From NCBI GenBank assembly GCA_021298395.1, contig JAJTFH010000001.1, forward strand, positions 1 through 64,000: a DNA stretch of 64,000 nucleotides, given 5' to 3'. The notes below the pieces were generated by a model. It saw only the letters and a program-made list of their open reading frames with translations. It did not search any database and was not told where the DNA came from. The position numbers and the translations under genes were made by a program. Below, one piece after another: positions 1 through 9,222 of the stretch (positions are counted from its first letter, which is position 1; each line of letters begins with the position of its first letter). This DNA is from Gemmatimonadota bacterium. GTDB taxonomy: Bacteria > Gemmatimonadota > Gemmatimonadetes > Gemmatimonadales > Gemmatimonadaceae.

Positions 1-948
1 TTCGGGCTGGGGGTCTCCCCGGCCACGATCCGCAACACCATGGCCGACCTCGAGGAGAAGGGGTTCCTCTTCCACCCCCACACCTCGGCCGGTCGCATCC
101 CCACCGACAAGGCGTATCGGACCTATGTCGACTCCCTCATCCGACTCGAGCCGCTCCCCAGTGCGGAGCTGGATCGCCTCGCCGAGGACATCGGCACCGG
201 GAGTTCGGCGATCGAGACGATCCTCCGCCGGGCGGCGCAGTCGCTCGGCGTGCTGACGCAGGAGCTCGGGCTCGCCCTCGGCCCCCGGCTCGACCAGACG
301 GTGCTGCAACGGCTCGAGCTCGTGCGGCTCACCACCGAGAAGTTGATCCTCGTCCTCACGCTGCGCGGGGGCACGGTCCGTACGATCTTCGTCGAGATGC
401 GCGGGGAGATCGCTGATGAGGCGATCGCCGAGGTGCAGCGGGTGCTCAATGAGCGTCTCGCGGGGCTCTCGCTCGCGGAGATCCGCGGGACGCTCGGGGC
501 GCGCCTGCGTGATGCGACACCGAGCGCGACGGGGCTGGCCGGGGCGGGGGAGCTCCTCAACATCTTCGTGCAGGAAGGGGACCAGCTCTTTGATGTCGGC
601 ACCGTGACGGATGAGGAGACGGTGGTGCTCGGGCAGCCCTCGGTGCTCGCCGATCAACCCGAGTTCGCCACGGGGGAGTCGATGAAGCGGCTCCTCACCC
701 TCACCGAGACGCGCTCGCAGCTGGCGACGGTGCTGCGCTCTCGCGCCGAACAGCCGGGGGTCTCGATCACCATCGGCGGGGAGCATGGGACGGCACTGCT
801 CGGCGGCCTCACTTTGGTCACCGCCGAGTATAAGGCGGGGAGTCTGACTGGGGTGATCGGGGTGATCGGCCCCACGCGGATGCCGTACGAGAAGGTGATC
901 GCGCTGGTGACGCATACGTCGTCGCTCGTCACTGATCTGCTCGCGTAG
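1..948 (+). CDS. hrcA: Heat-inducible transcription repressor HrcA (5' truncated by window edge)
   Basis: Frame open from base 1 (FGLGVSPATIRNTMADLEEKGFLFHPHTSAGRIPTDKAYR), classic HrcA wHTH motif; stop at 946-948. Confidence 0.95.
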   Translation, partial: FGLGVSPATIRNTMADLEEKGFLFHPHTSAGRIPTDKAYRTYVDSLIRLEPLPSAELDRLAEDIGTGSSAIETILRRAAQSLGVLTQELGLALGPRLDQTVLQRLELVRLTTEKLILVLTLRGGTVRTIFVEMRGEIADEAIAEVQRVLNERLAGLSLAEIRGTLGARLRDATPSATGLAGAGELLNIFVQEGDQLFDVGTVTDEETVVLGQPSVLADQPEFATGESMKRLLTLTETRSQLATVLRSRAEQPGVSITIGGEHGTALLGGLTLVTAEYKAGSLTGVIGVIGPTRMPYEKVIALVTHTSSLVTDLLA

Positions 949-1002
949 GTTGTCACGCTGATCTACCTTCACAAACTCCTCCCCCTCCTCGTCTCGCCGC
1001 TC

Positions 1003-1725
1003 GTGGTGGTGATGGCGCTCGTGCTGTTGGGGACCTTGGCACGTATCCGATGGCTGGTGCTCCTCGGAGTGGCACTCCTCTTCATCTCCAGCCTTCCGGT
1101 GGTGTCACAGCGACTCGTCGGGTGGTCGGAGCAGGGAATGACGCGCGGGACCTCGGCCGATGCCCCGGAGGTGGATGCCATCGTCGTCCTCGGCGGAATG
1201 ACTTCCGCCGCCCTGACCAAGACCGGACGAACCTTCGAATGGAGCGAAGGCGTCGATCGCTTCATGGGAGGAATCGATTTGCTGCGCGCCGAGCGAGCGC
1301 CGCGGCTGATCTTCACGCGCGGTCAGGTGCCGTGGATGCGCGCGATGCGCCCAGAGGGGGAGTTCCTCGCGGAAGAGGCCAAGGCCATCGGCATCCCCGC
1401 ATCACAACTCTCCCTCACGCGCGTCGCGGCGAATACGGCGGAGGAGGCAAGAGCGGTCCGCGCCCTCGTCGACTCGCTCGGCGTCGGGCGGCGCATCCTC
1501 CTCGTGACCTCGGCTTTCCATATGCCACGGGCGGAGCGACTCTTCGAAGGGCAGGGCTTGACGGTGACCCAATTTCCGGTGGATTTCCGGCGGGACCTCC
1601 GCGCCCGCACTCCCATGGATTTCCTGCCGGATGCGGAGGCACTGGAGGACACCGATCGCGTGCTCCGGGAGTTCATCGGGCGGGGGTACTATCGGCTTCG
1701 TACCGCCATCGGTCTGGCCGGCTGA
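1003..1725 (+). CDS. YdcF/ElyC-SanA family (DUF218) protein
   Basis: AIVVLGG...., NTAEEARAV, LLVTSAFHMPRAERLF motifs of the DUF218 family; N-terminal TM segment probably begins upstream of the called GTG. Confidence 0.8.
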   Translation: MVVMALVLLGTLARIRWLVLLGVALLFISSLPVVSQRLVGWSEQGMTRGTSADAPEVDAIVVLGGMTSAALTKTGRTFEWSEGVDRFMGGIDLLRAERAPRLIFTRGQVPWMRAMRPEGEFLAEEAKAIGIPASQLSLTRVAANTAEEARAVRALVDSLGVGRRILLVTSAFHMPRAERLFEGQGLTVTQFPVDFRRDLRARTPMDFLPDAEALEDTDRVLREFIGRGYYRLRTAIGLAG

Positions 1726-1845
1726 GCCCTCAGCTGCGCCAGCGATGCGCCTGGCACCCGAATCGCGCCTTCGGTAGGTATCTTCCCTCCGCGGCCCGCC
1801 GGGTTGGCAGAGCCGCGGTGCCACCCTGGCTTTCCCCGCTCTGAC

Positions 1846-2970
1846 ATGGCTGACCTCTACGCGACCCTTGGCGTCGACAAGACGGCGAGTGACGACGACA
1901 TCAAGAAGGCCTACCGCAAGCTCGCGATGCAGTATCACCCCGATCGCAACGGGGGATCGAAGGAGGCGGAGGAGAAGTTCAAGGAGGTCACCGAGGCGTA
2001 CGACGCGCTTCGGGACCCGCAGAAGCGTGCGGCCTACGACCGGTACGGTGAGGCGGGACTGCGCGGCGGCGGTGGGGGCTCTCAGCACGTGGACCTCTCC
2101 GATGCACTCAACATCTTCATGCGCGACTTCGGGCTCGGCGACCTCTTCGGCGGTGGGGGCGGGCGTCAGGCGAACGGACCGCGTGCCGGCGCCGACGTCA
2201 AGCTGGACCTGCAGCTGACGATGTTGGAGGTCGCGACCGGTGTCACCAAGACGGTGAAGCTCAAGCTCCTCGACCCCTGTCCCCGATGCGACGGGGGCGG
2301 TGCCGAGCCCGGTACGAAGCCGCAGCGTTGCACGACCTGTGCGGGACAGGGGGAGGTGCGGCGGGCACAACAGAGCTTCTTCGGTCAGTTCGTGAGCGTC
2401 GCGCCCTGCCCGACCTGTCGCGGCGAGGGGACGACGATCGCATCACCCTGCAAGGAGTGTCGCGGGGAAGGGCGGATGCGCGCCGATCACACGCTCGACA
2501 TCAAGGTGCCCGCGGGTGTGGCGACGGGGCAGTACATGCAGCTTCGCGGCGTGGGCAATGCGGGCACGCGCGGTGGGCCACGTGGGGATGTGATCGTCGT
2601 CTTCGACGTGGTGGAGGATGATCGGTTCGAACGTGATGGTGAGGACCTCTATTGCGAGGTACTCGTGAGCTATCCGCAGGTCGCGCTCGGTGCGGAGGTC
2701 GAGGTGCCGGGGATCACGGGGGCGCTCACGCTCGACATCCCCGCTGGCACGCAGAGCGGGCATGTCTTCACCATGCGCGGGAAGGGATTGCCGCGCGTGA
2801 ATGCCAGCGGCACCGGGGACCTCCATGTGCGTGTGCAGGTCTGGACACCACCCTCGCTCTCGCGCGAGGAGCGTGCGTTGGTCGAGCAGCTCGCCGAGAT
2901 GCAGGAGAAGCCGCCGGAGAAGCGCGAGAAAGGGTTCTGGGCGAAGATGAAGGAGGCGATCACCGGATGA
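1846..2970 (+). CDS. dnaJ: Chaperone DnaJ (type I, four CxxCxGxG zinc motifs)
   Basis: [36 protein letters not shown]-domain with [35 protein letters not shown]. Confidence 0.95.
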   Translation: MADLYATLGVDKTASDDDIKKAYRKLAMQYHPDRNGGSKEAEEKFKEVTEAYDALRDPQKRAAYDRYGEAGLRGGGGGSQHVDLSDALNIFMRDFGLGDLFGGGGGRQANGPRAGADVKLDLQLTMLEVATGVTKTVKLKLLDPCPRCDGGGAEPGTKPQRCTTCAGQGEVRRAQQSFFGQFVSVAPCPTCRGEGTTIASPCKECRGEGRMRADHTLDIKVPAGVATGQYMQLRGVGNAGTRGGPRGDVIVVFDVVEDDRFERDGEDLYCEVLVSYPQVALGAEVEVPGITGALTLDIPAGTQSGHVFTMRGKGLPRVNASGTGDLHVRVQVWTPPSLSREERALVEQLAEMQEKPPEKREKGFWAKMKEAITG

Positions 2971-4139
2971 GTGGGGCGCCACTCCCTGCGGGGCGACGCG
3001 TCGCGATCGTGCATGAGTGGCTGATCGGTCACGCGGGCTCGGAGCGAGTGGTCGACGCCTTGCTTGCGATCTTTCCGGAGGCCGATCTCTTCGCGTTGGT
3101 CTGTGCGATGCCGGGGGAGCTGCCGGAGCGATACCGCGGCCGTCCGGTGCGCACCTCGTTCCTTCAGCGGTGGACCGGTGGTCGCGAGTCGTTTCGCTCC
3201 TTCCTCCCGATCTTCCCCGAGGCGGTGGAGTCGTTCGACCTCCGCGCGTACGATCTCGTGATCTCCTCCAGCCACTGTGTGGCGAAGGGCGCACGGACGC
3301 GCCGTCCCGACCAGCTGCATCTCACCTACTGCCATACGCCGGTGCGCTATGCCTGGGATCTGCAGGAGGCGTATCTCGCCGACTCGGGGTTCGGTTCGCT
3401 GAAGCGGGCGGCGGCGCGGATCGGATTGGCGCGGCTCCGTCGATGGGATCGGCGCACGGCCGATCGCACCGATCTCTATCTCACGAACTCCCGCTTCGTG
3501 GGGGAGCGCGTCGCACGCTACTACGGGCGATCGAGCGTGGTCATCCCGCCGCCGGTGGACACCGAGACCTTTCGGCCGATGTCCGAGGAGCGCAAGGGGT
3601 TCATCTCCGTCTCGCGATTCGTGCCGTACAAGAGGGTCCCGCTGATCGTCGACGCCTTCCGGCAGATGCCCGAACTCGAGCTGACCGTCGTCGGTGATGG
3701 TCCTGATCGCGCGCGCTGCCATGCGGCGGCGCAAGGCGCGACGAACATTCGCTTCGTCGGCCATGCCCCAAGCGGGGAACTCCCGCGTCTGCTGAGCGGC
3801 GCGCAGGCCTTCGTCTTCGCGGCGCTCGAGGACTTCGGCATCGCCCCACTCGAAGCGCAGGCCTGCGGCACCCCGGTGATCGCCTACGGGGCGGGCGGGG
3901 CGCTCGAGACGGTCATCGAAGGCGAGACCGGCACCTTCTTCGACGCGCAGACACCGGAGTCGATCATCGCAGCGGTCCGTCGCTTCCTCGCGGCGCCACC
4001 ACCGCGCGAAGCGGCCTGTCGGCAGCAGGCGGAACGCTTCGCGATCCCGGTCTTTCGTGAGAGGATCGCCGAGGTGATCGCCCGCGCCTGGGACGAGCGG
4101 CCGACCCCGGATACCACACGCCACGAGGGCGTCGCATGA
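2967..4139 (+). CDS. Glycosyltransferase family 4-like / group 1
   Basis: [18 protein letters not shown]-term, [11 protein letters not shown]-terminal [33 protein letters not shown] overlap with dnaJ. Confidence 0.85.
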   Translation: MSGAPLPAGRRVAIVHEWLIGHAGSERVVDALLAIFPEADLFALVCAMPGELPERYRGRPVRTSFLQRWTGGRESFRSFLPIFPEAVESFDLRAYDLVISSSHCVAKGARTRRPDQLHLTYCHTPVRYAWDLQEAYLADSGFGSLKRAAARIGLARLRRWDRRTADRTDLYLTNSRFVGERVARYYGRSSVVIPPPVDTETFRPMSEERKGFISVSRFVPYKRVPLIVDAFRQMPELELTVVGDGPDRARCHAAAQGATNIRFVGHAPSGELPRLLSGAQAFVFAALEDFGIAPLEAQACGTPVIAYGAGGALETVIEGETGTFFDAQTPESIIAAVRRFLAAPPPREAACRQQAERFAIPVFRERIAEVIARAWDERPTPDTTRHEGVA

Positions 4140-4984
4140 CCAACGTAGACACGACCGTCGTTCGGTGGACCCGCGCGGCCTGCACCCCATCGAACACGGC
4201 GCAGACGGACGCGCTGATCGCCGCGATGTTCGCGGCAGGCGCTGAGGGGGTACACGAGGATGGCGCCACCCTCATCACGCATCTCCCGCCGACGGCCGAC
4301 GTCGAGCGATTCGTCGCGGCGCTTCGCGCAGTGGATCCCACAGTGAGTGTGGAGCTCTCCCCGCTCGAGCCGATCGATTGGTCGATCAAGTGGCGCGATC
4401 GGATCACCGCGCATCAGCTCGGCGGTCTGACCGTCACGCCGCCCTGGTTGTCGGAAGGGCGTGACCCCGCCACGACGATCGTGATCGAACCCGCGATGGC
4501 CTTCGGCACCGGGGAGCATCCCACCACGCGTGGTGTGGTGCGGCTTCTGCAGTCCGTCCCGCTCGCCGGCGCCTCGGTCGCCGACCTCGGGGCGGGAAGC
4601 GCGGTGCTCGCGATCGCCGCCGCGAAGCTCGGGGCGGCACGCGTCTTCGCGATCGAGAACGATGCCGACTCGATCGGCAACGCGGAACTCAACGTGACGT
4701 CCAACGGGGTCGCGGAGCGTGTCGCCGTCCTCGAGGGTGACGCGAAGCTCCTCCTCCCGCTCGTTGCGCCGGTGCAGGTGATCCTCGCCAACATCATCTC
4801 CTCGGTGTTGCTCGAGCTCCTGCCGCTGATGGGCGCCTCGCTGGCCCCCGATGGCGTGATGATCTTGAGCGGGATCCTCCGAGAGGAACGGGAGATGATG
4901 GTCACGGCGCTCGAGGCGGCCGGGTGGCGGATCGACGCCGAGGACGCCGAGGAGCAGTGGTGGTCGGTGCGGGTGCGGCGATGA
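4136..4984 (+). CDS. prmA: Ribosomal protein L11 methyltransferase
   Basis: AFGTGEHPTTR, DLGAGSAVLAIAAAKLGA, LANIIS motifs. Confidence 0.9.
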   Translation: MTNVDTTVVRWTRAACTPSNTAQTDALIAAMFAAGAEGVHEDGATLITHLPPTADVERFVAALRAVDPTVSVELSPLEPIDWSIKWRDRITAHQLGGLTVTPPWLSEGRDPATTIVIEPAMAFGTGEHPTTRGVVRLLQSVPLAGASVADLGAGSAVLAIAAAKLGAARVFAIENDADSIGNAELNVTSNGVAERVAVLEGDAKLLLPLVAPVQVILANIISSVLLELLPLMGASLAPDGVMILSGILREEREMMVTALEAAGWRIDAEDAEEQWWSVRVRR

Positions 4985-5733
4985 GTCTCCCGACCTTCGT
5001 GCTCGATCAACCCTTTGCGGCGGGCGAGACGGTGACGCTGGGGGAGGAGGCCGCGCATCACATGCGGGTGCGGCGGCTCGATGTCGGGGCGCGTGTGGGG
5101 CTGCTCGATGGGGCGGGGCGCCGTGGCGAGGGGATGGTGCTGACGCTGGCGAAGCGGCACGCCTCGGTGCAGGTCGACGCGGTCGAGGTGGTCGATCCGG
5201 CGCCAGCGGTGCATCTCCTGCTTCCCGTTGGCGATAAGGATCGCATGTTACTGCTGGCGGAGAAGGTGACGGAGCTCGAGGTCTCGAGTTGGCGCCCGGT
5301 GATCTTCCGCCGCTCGCGCCATGTGACGCCGCGAGGTGAGGGGCCCACCTTTCATCAGAAGGTCGCACATCGGATCGAGGGGGCGCTCGAGCAGAGTCGA
5401 GGCGCCTGGGCCCCGACGGTCTTCCCGGAGGCGACGTTGGCCAATGCGCTCGCCGCGGCGCCGGCCGGGACGCGCCTGCTCATGGATGGTGAGGGCGCCG
5501 CATTCGATCGCGTGCTCGGCTCACTCCGCGCGCCGGTGGTCGTGGCGGTCGGGCCAGAGGGAGGACTCGAAGCCGATGAGGTGCAGGCGTTCGAGGAGGC
5601 GGGATTCCAGCGGGTGGCGTTGGGTCGCTCGATCCTGCGCTTCGAGACCGCCGCGATCGCGGCGGTGGCATCGGTGCGGGCGGCTGTGGGGACCCACGCC
5701 GACGGGTCGGTGGACGCGATATCCACGAACTGA
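4981..5733 (+). CDS. rsmE: 16S rRNA m3U1498 methyltransferase (RsmE family)
   Basis: HHMRVRR N-term, VAVGPEGGLEADEV, LGRSILRFETAAIAA SPOUT knot motifs. Confidence 0.9.
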   Translation: MSLPTFVLDQPFAAGETVTLGEEAAHHMRVRRLDVGARVGLLDGAGRRGEGMVLTLAKRHASVQVDAVEVVDPAPAVHLLLPVGDKDRMLLLAEKVTELEVSSWRPVIFRRSRHVTPRGEGPTFHQKVAHRIEGALEQSRGAWAPTVFPEATLANALAAAPAGTRLLMDGEGAAFDRVLGSLRAPVVVAVGPEGGLEADEVQAFEEAGFQRVALGRSILRFETAAIAAVASVRAAVGTHADGSVDAISTN

Positions 5734-5744
5734 CGGAGGGAGTC

Positions 5745-6086
5745 ATGGCCGATTGCCTGTTCTGCCGGATCGTCCGGCGCGAGATCCCGGCGCAGGTGGT
5801 GTCGGAGGACGACCAGTGTCTGGCCTTCCGCGACATCGCCCCCCAGGCGCCGACCCATATCCTCGTCATCCCCAAGGCGCACACCGCCTCGCTCGAGGCG
5901 GTGGGTGACGCCGCCGGGGTGGTGGGGGCGATGGCCCGCATGGCCCAGCAGGTGGCCCGGGCGGAGGGGGTGGCCGTGACGGGGTACCGGACGGTGATCA
6001 ACACCGGGTCTGACGGGGGCCAGACGGTGGGGCATCTCCACCTCCATCTCCTTGGGGGGCGGGACCTCACCTGGCCCCCGGGCTGA
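5745..6086 (+). CDS. HIT family hydrolase
   Basis: CLFCRIVRREIPA ... TVGHLHLHLLGG HIT motif. Confidence 0.93.
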   Translation: MADCLFCRIVRREIPAQVVSEDDQCLAFRDIAPQAPTHILVIPKAHTASLEAVGDAAGVVGAMARMAQQVARAEGVAVTGYRTVINTGSDGGQTVGHLHLHLLGGRDLTWPPG

Positions 6087-6101
6087 CGCGAACCGGGCGC
6101 C

Positions 6102-6130
6102 TTGCCCAAACGGTTGTCTCGTCGTAACTT
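6102..6130 (+). promoter_or_regulatory. Putative promoter of rpsU/yqeY unit: TTGCCC-N17-TAACTT
   Basis: Direct reading; matches the recurrent -10-like motif in this window. Confidence 0.55.
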
Positions 6131-6163
6131 AGAAGGCTCACATCACCAAGTCCCCAGCCGGCG

Positions 6164-6751
6164 TTGACCCGCCATCCAAGGGGGGAAGTCAGTTTGTCGG
6201 AGATCATCATCCACGAGGACGAGAACTTCGAGCGTGCGCTCAAGCGCTTCAAGAAGAAGTGCGAGAAGGCCGGGATCCTCGCGGACCTGCGGAAGCATCG
6301 GCATATGGCAGCGGCCCTGATGGCACTGGTGCAGGGCGAGTTGTTGGACGCCCGGAAGGCGCAGGAGAAGGATCGCGTCCTGTTGCTGAGCACCGTGCTG
6401 TCGGAGATCAAGAACCGAGAGATCGAGTTGGGGCGGGACCTCACCGACGATGATGTCGTGGAGGTCCTGCGCCGCGCGATCAAGCGGCGCCGGGAATCGA
6501 TCGAGATGTATGTGCAGGCCGGCCGTGAGGAGTTGGCCGAGGTGGAGCGCCGGGAGGCATCGGCGCTGGAGCAGTGGCTCCCCGCCGCCCCCTCCGAGGA
6601 GGAGATCCGCGCCGCCGTGCGCGCGGTGGTCGACGCTGGCGCGTCGGCGATCGGGGCCGTCATGGGGAAGGTGATGCCCCTGTTCAAAGGCCGTGCCGAT
6701 GGCACGGTGATCAATCGCATCGTGCGCGAGGAGCTCGGGTCGGAGCCGTGA
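6164..6751 (+). CDS. In-frame fusion of ribosomal protein bS21 (N-term) and YqeY/GatB-like domain (C-term)
   Basis: SEIIIHEDENFERALKRFKKKCEKAGILADLRKHRH = bS21; ALVQGELLDARKAQEKDRVLLLSTVLSEIKNREIELG....IGAVMGKVMPLFKGRADGTVINRIV = YqeY. bS21 basic tail absent. The initiator may be the internal TTG giving (M)SEIIIHEDE. Confidence 0.8.
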   Translation: MTRHPRGEVSLSEIIIHEDENFERALKRFKKKCEKAGILADLRKHRHMAAALMALVQGELLDARKAQEKDRVLLLSTVLSEIKNREIELGRDLTDDDVVEVLRRAIKRRRESIEMYVQAGREELAEVERREASALEQWLPAAPSEEEIRAAVRAVVDAGASAIGAVMGKVMPLFKGRADGTVINRIVREELGSEP

Positions 6752-9222
6752 CCGTGCCGGGGCAGGTGCAGGCGCACGCGCTCGAGGTCCTCGAGTTCCC
6801 CCGTCTCCTCGACCATATCGCCGGATACGCCGCTAGCCCAGCGGGCGCCGCGCGCATCCGCGCGCTGCGCCCGACGCGCGTCGGGGGGACGCGACCGGAG
6901 CGCGACGAGGCGCTCGCCACGCTGCGCGCCGAGCATGCGCGTGTGGTCGCGATGCGGGCGATCATCGCTGGTGCCGAGGGGTGGCGCCCGGAGGCGATCC
7001 CCGAGCTGACCGAGCCGCTCCGGCGGCTGCGGATCGCGGGGACCTCGTGGTCGGGACCGGAGCTCCGTGGGGCGGTGACCTTGCTCGCCTCATCGCGACG
7101 CACGCTCGCCACGCTCACCGACGAGGCACGCCCCGCCATGGCGCGGGCCGCACTCGCCCCGTACACCGGGGCGCTGATCGCGCGACCCGCGCTCGAACAG
7201 CAGCTCGAGCGGGTGCTCACCGAGGAGGGCACGCTCAAGGATGACGCCTCCCCGGCGCTCCGCCGGATCCGTCGGGAGCGACGCGGGGCGGAAGGGGAGC
7301 TCGTGCGGCTCCTCGAGCGGATCATGGCGAAGCTCGAGCCGCACCTGCGGGTGGACGACGCCTCGGTGACGATCCGCAACGGGCGCTACGTGATCCCGGT
7401 GCGCCGTGAAGGGCGCGGGGCCCTCGGTGGGATCGTGCACGACAGCTCACAATCGGGGCAGACCCTCTTCATGGAGCCGCCGGCGGCGGTCGAGGCGGGG
7501 AACCGGATCCGTGAGCTCGAGGCCGAGGAGATCGCCGAGTCCGAACGGATCCTCCTTGAACTGACCGAGACGCTGCGACCGGATCGCGATGCCCTCATCG
7601 CGGCGCTCGAGGCGCTGGTCGCGCTCGACTCGCTCTATGGCCGTGCGCGCTACGCGGTGGCCACCGGGTGCGCGGACGTGACGCTCGCCGCGGCGCGCGA
7701 CGGCTTTCACGTCCGCGAGGGTCGACATCCGTTGCTCCTCGCGCAGGGTGTCGCCGTGGTGCCGTTCGATCTGGCGATGGCGCCCGAGGAGCGAACGCTG
7801 CTCGTCTCCGGGCCGAACACCGGGGGCAAGACGGTGTTGCTCAAGGCACTCGCGCTCTGCGCTCTCATGATGCAGTGCGGGATCCCAGCCCCCGTAGGGC
7901 CGGAGTCGGTGCTCCCGGCCTTCGATGACGTCTTTGCGGACATCGGCGACGAGCAGAGTCTCGCGGCCTCGCTCTCGACCTTCAGTGCGCACCTCAAGCA
8001 CCTCACCGAGATCATCCACTCGGCGTCGCCTGATGCGTTGGTGTTGATCGATGAGCTGGGATCGGGGACCGATCCGCTTGAGGGGGCCGCGCTCGGCGGG
8101 GCGATCCTCGAGGCCCTCACGACCCGTGGGGTCACGACGATCGCGACGACGCATCTCGGCGCGCTGAAGGAATTGGCTGGCGAGGTGCCCGGCGTCGTGA
8201 ACGCCTCATTGCAGTTCGATGCCGAGCGGCTCGCGCCGACCTATCGATTGACCAAAGGGATCCCGGGGCGCTCGTACGGCCTCGCGATCGCACGGCGCCT
8301 GCAGATGCCGGAGGAGATCCTGGCGCGCGCCGAGGCGCGCGTGCCGACGATGGAGCGTGACCTCGCGTCGCTCCTCACCGATCTCGAGGCGCGGAGCGAG
8401 CGCCTCGCGGACCAGGAGCGTGAGGTGCGGGCGCAGTCCCTCGACCTCCAGCAACGCGCCGCGCGGATGGGCGAGCGCGAGCGGACGGTGCAGGGGCGGG
8501 AGCGCGAGGTGGAGCGAGAGTCGCGTCGCGAGGCGCGTCGACATCTGCTCGATGCACGCAAGGAAGTGGAGCAGACGATCGCGTCGTTGCGTGCCGCTGG
8601 GGCCGCAGCGATCGATCAGGTGGCGGTTGAGGCGCGGCGCACCCTTGAGGGTCGCGCGGCGGCGGAGCAGTCGGCGCTCGAGGCGCTCGACGCCGAGGAG
8701 CGGGTCGCGCAGCAGGTGGCGGCGCGCGAACGCGCGGCCGCAGAGGGCCTCGAGGTGGCCGACGCGCGTGGCGTCACGCTCGCGATCGGCGATGCGGTCG
8801 CGGTGGAGACGCTTGGGGGGAAGGTGGGACAGCTCCTCGAACGCCGTGGGGAGGAGGCGGTGGTCGCGGTCGGGCCCCTCAAGATGACAGTCCCCTTCGC
8901 GGCGCTGCGGCGCCTCTCGGCCAAGCATCTCCGCTCGGAGCGCGTCGAGGTCGCCGCGCTGGATCTCCCCGACGTGGAGGCGAAGCCCGAGGTGGATGTC
9001 CGTGGGGTGCGGGTCCACGAGGTGGATGACCTCCTCCTTCAGGCGCTGGACGGGGCGATTCGTGCGGATCTCGGCCAGGTGCGTATCATCCATGGGAAGG
9101 GCACCGGCGCGCTGCGTGAGCGCGTCGCGCAGGTCCTGAAGGGAGACCGACGGGTGAAGCAGTTCCGGCTGGGTGCGTGGAACGAGGGTGGGGCCGGCGT
9201 CACGATCGCGGAGTTCGCGTGA
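6748..9222 (+). CDS. mutS2: Endonuclease MutS2
   Basis: SGPNTGGKTVLLKALAL Walker A, LIDELGSGTDPLEGAALGGAIL, C-terminal Smr domain DVRGVRVHEVDDLLLQALD...IIHGKGTGALR; GTG start overlapping previous stop. Confidence 0.95.
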   Translation: MTVPGQVQAHALEVLEFPRLLDHIAGYAASPAGAARIRALRPTRVGGTRPERDEALATLRAEHARVVAMRAIIAGAEGWRPEAIPELTEPLRRLRIAGTSWSGPELRGAVTLLASSRRTLATLTDEARPAMARAALAPYTGALIARPALEQQLERVLTEEGTLKDDASPALRRIRRERRGAEGELVRLLERIMAKLEPHLRVDDASVTIRNGRYVIPVRREGRGALGGIVHDSSQSGQTLFMEPPAAVEAGNRIRELEAEEIAESERILLELTETLRPDRDALIAALEALVALDSLYGRARYAVATGCADVTLAAARDGFHVREGRHPLLLAQGVAVVPFDLAMAPEERTLLVSGPNTGGKTVLLKALALCALMMQCGIPAPVGPESVLPAFDDVFADIGDEQSLAASLSTFSAHLKHLTEIIHSASPDALVLIDELGSGTDPLEGAALGGAILEALTTRGVTTIATTHLGALKELAGEVPGVVNASLQFDAERLAPTYRLTKGIPGRSYGLAIARRLQMPEEILARAEARVPTMERDLASLLTDLEARSERLADQEREVRAQSLDLQQRAARMGERERTVQGREREVERESRREARRHLLDARKEVEQTIASLRAAGAAAIDQVAVEARRTLEGRAAAEQSALEALDAEERVAQQVAARERAAAEGLEVADARGVTLAIGDAVAVETLGGKVGQLLERRGEEAVVAVGPLKMTVPFAALRRLSAKHLRSERVEVAALDLPDVEAKPEVDVRGVRVHEVDDLLLQALDGAIRADLGQVRIIHGKGTGALRERVAQVLKGDRRVKQFRLGAWNEGGAGVTIAEFA

